Positions 4,874 to 5,869 of a stretch of 5,869 nt of DNA are shown piece after piece. Every line of letters starts with the position of its first letter. Position 1 is the stretch's first letter. This stretch comes from an uncultured Neomegalonema sp. (GTDB lineage: Bacteria > Pseudomonadota > Alphaproteobacteria > Rhodobacterales > Rhodobacteraceae). Below the pieces are notes generated by a model. The model was not told where the DNA came from. It searched no databases and worked only from the letters and a program-made list of their open reading frames with translations. Position numbers and translations under genes: made by a program. The stretch spans positions 1 through 5,869 of the forward strand of contig CALFWP010000080.1 of the NCBI GenBank assembly GCA_937927905.1, read 5' to 3'.

Positions 4874-5869
4874 GTGGACGCTATTATTCTTCAGGTTTTA
4901 AACGGTTTGGAAAAGGGCGGGGCCTACGCGCTGATTGCCCTTGGACTGACACTGATTTTCGGGACACTCGGCGTTGTTAATTTTGCGCATGGTGCACTTT
5001 TCATGTTGGGTGCGTTTTGCGCGGTAACGATGCGCTCGCTTCTGACACTGGAGGTTGCAACAGGTGAATTTGAAACGACAGCCTGGGGCACCGAGGTTGC
5101 TGTGACTGAACCTTATATCAGCTCTGTTCTGGGATCATTCGGCACAACGCTTATTGACTGGTCTGTGCCGGTTTCGATCCTACTGACAATTCCAGTGATG
5201 CTGTTTGTCGGCTGGGCGATGGAGCGCGGTCTGGTCCGGCATTTTTATAAGCGTCCCCATGCGGAACAGATTCTTGTCACGTTCGGCCTGGCCATTGTTT
5301 TGTCCGAGCTGGTCAAGGCACAATTCGGTGCAAACCCAATACCGGTACCTGAGCCTGCGGCATTGGGCGGAATGGCGGATTTCAGCGGTTTATTCGGCAG
5401 TGATCCCGGAACGATCACCTATCCGATGTGGCGCTTTGTCTATTTTCTGTTTTCGGCCTTCATCATCCTGATCGTGTTCTGTTTCCTGAAATTCACCACT
5501 TTCGGCATGGTGATCAGGGCCGGAATGGAAGATCGTGAAACGGTTGAACTGCTCGGTATTAATATCGACAAGCGCTTTACCTTTATGTTCGCTGTTTCTG
5601 CGGTGATCGCGGGTCTTGCCGGTGCCATGTACACGCCGATTATCTCTCCGGATTACAATATCGGTATGGAGTTCCTGGTTCTGAGTTTCGTTGTTGTTGT
5701 TGTCGGCGGTATGGGCAGTCTCGGCGGTGCGGTCGCTGCCGGATTTCTGCTCGGCCTGCTGCAATCCTTCTCGGCGATGAATGAAGTGAAAGCCGTGATT
5801 CCCGGTATTGATCAGATCATCATTTATCTTGTCGCAATCATTGTACTGCTCGTACGCCCCCGGGGTCTT
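4874..5869 (+). CDS. Branched-chain-amino-acid-type ABC transporter permease (LivH-like), 3' end cut
   Basis: The frame is open for 332 codons from a GTG at 4874 to the right edge with no stop. The last residues, LLVRPRGL, are the usual near-C-terminal signature of LivH proteins, so only a few residues are missing. The protein is an inner-membrane permease subunit with many hydrophobic spans. It opens with GLEKGGAYALIALGLTLIFG and VVNFAHGALFMLGAF (residues 34-48), the classic LivH start. The cytoplasmic coupling loop FGMVIRAGMEDRETVELLGI (210-229) would contact the ATPase. VVVVGGMGSLGGAVAAGFLLG lies near the end. A polar insertion at about residues 58-95 between the first spans is longer than in E. 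coli LivH and probably faces the periplasm. It follows the binding-protein gene after a 150-base gap holding the terminator. LivM-like permease and ATPase genes are expected further right but not seen. Confidence 0.93.
   Translation, partial: MDAIILQVLNGLEKGGAYALIALGLTLIFGTLGVVNFAHGALFMLGAFCAVTMRSLLTLEVATGEFETTAWGTEVAVTEPYISSVLGSFGTTLIDWSVPVSILLTIPVMLFVGWAMERGLVRHFYKRPHAEQILVTFGLAIVLSELVKAQFGANPIPVPEPAALGGMADFSGLFGSDPGTITYPMWRFVYFLFSAFIILIVFCFLKFTTFGMVIRAGMEDRETVELLGINIDKRFTFMFAVSAVIAGLAGAMYTPIISPDYNIGMEFLVLSFVVVVVGGMGSLGGAVAAGFLLGLLQSFSAMNEVKAVIPGIDQIIIYLVAIIVLLVRPRGL

Noticed and set aside
4741..4980. 79-codon open frame on the plus strand
   Set aside because: Its start lies within the terminator hairpin and it overlaps the true permease start in another frame; no family resemblance.
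5691..5702. GTT repeats here and at about 4243-4255 as possible slippage-prone microsatellites
   Set aside because: They encode short valine runs inside conserved strands or membrane spans, and a triplet repeat would not switch the frame.
5390..5764. 124-codon, His/Asp/Asn-rich open frame on the minus strand
   Set aside because: It is antisense to the permease; its polar composition is what results from reading hydrophobic codons backwards.

Overview
The window looks like chromosomal DNA from an alphaproteobacterium. The best guess is a marine, Rhodobacterales-like lineage, inferred from protein character and moderate GC rather than from any marker gene. It holds two divergent transcription units around an AT-rich regulatory region at about 3144-3367. 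No RNA genes, mobile elements, CRISPR arrays or integrase genes were seen.

Left unit (minus strand, transcribed from about 3143 down to 1). The first gene is a 519-residue XRE-type regulator of the short-chain fatty acyl-CoA regulator family (ScfR; relatives RamB, PrpR, PccR). It has an N-terminal helix-turn-helix and a C-terminal domain with four cysteines placed like the family's iron-sulfur ligands. Next come a stand-alone CheY-like receiver (GTG start at 1520), a 78-residue membrane protein, and, overlapping that by 4 bases, the N-terminal 279 residues of a sodium:solute-symporter-like membrane protein. The motifs of this last protein match the symporter-like sensor part of CbrA-type histidine kinases. 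It runs off the left edge, so the kinase part is not visible.

Right unit (plus strand, from 3368). A Tat-exported periplasmic binding protein of the branched-chain amino acid (HAAT/LivK) type is followed by a strong hairpin terminator at 4744-4775. Then comes a LivH-type permease (GTG start at 4874), which runs off the right edge just short of its expected end.

Reading the genes together (inference): the locus looks like a sensing-and-uptake module. A CbrA-like membrane sensor and single-domain response regulator would handle extracellular or flux sensing. An acyl-CoA-responsive repressor or activator would report the intracellular metabolite, and a HAAT-type ABC importer would bring in the substrate. 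The ScfR regulator suggests a substrate that is metabolised through a short-chain acyl-CoA, rather than leucine as such. The divergent promoter region carries repeated TTTACAA-type elements, including two oppositely oriented AACGGT...TTTACAA units, one facing each gene. These are good candidates for the regulator's operators.
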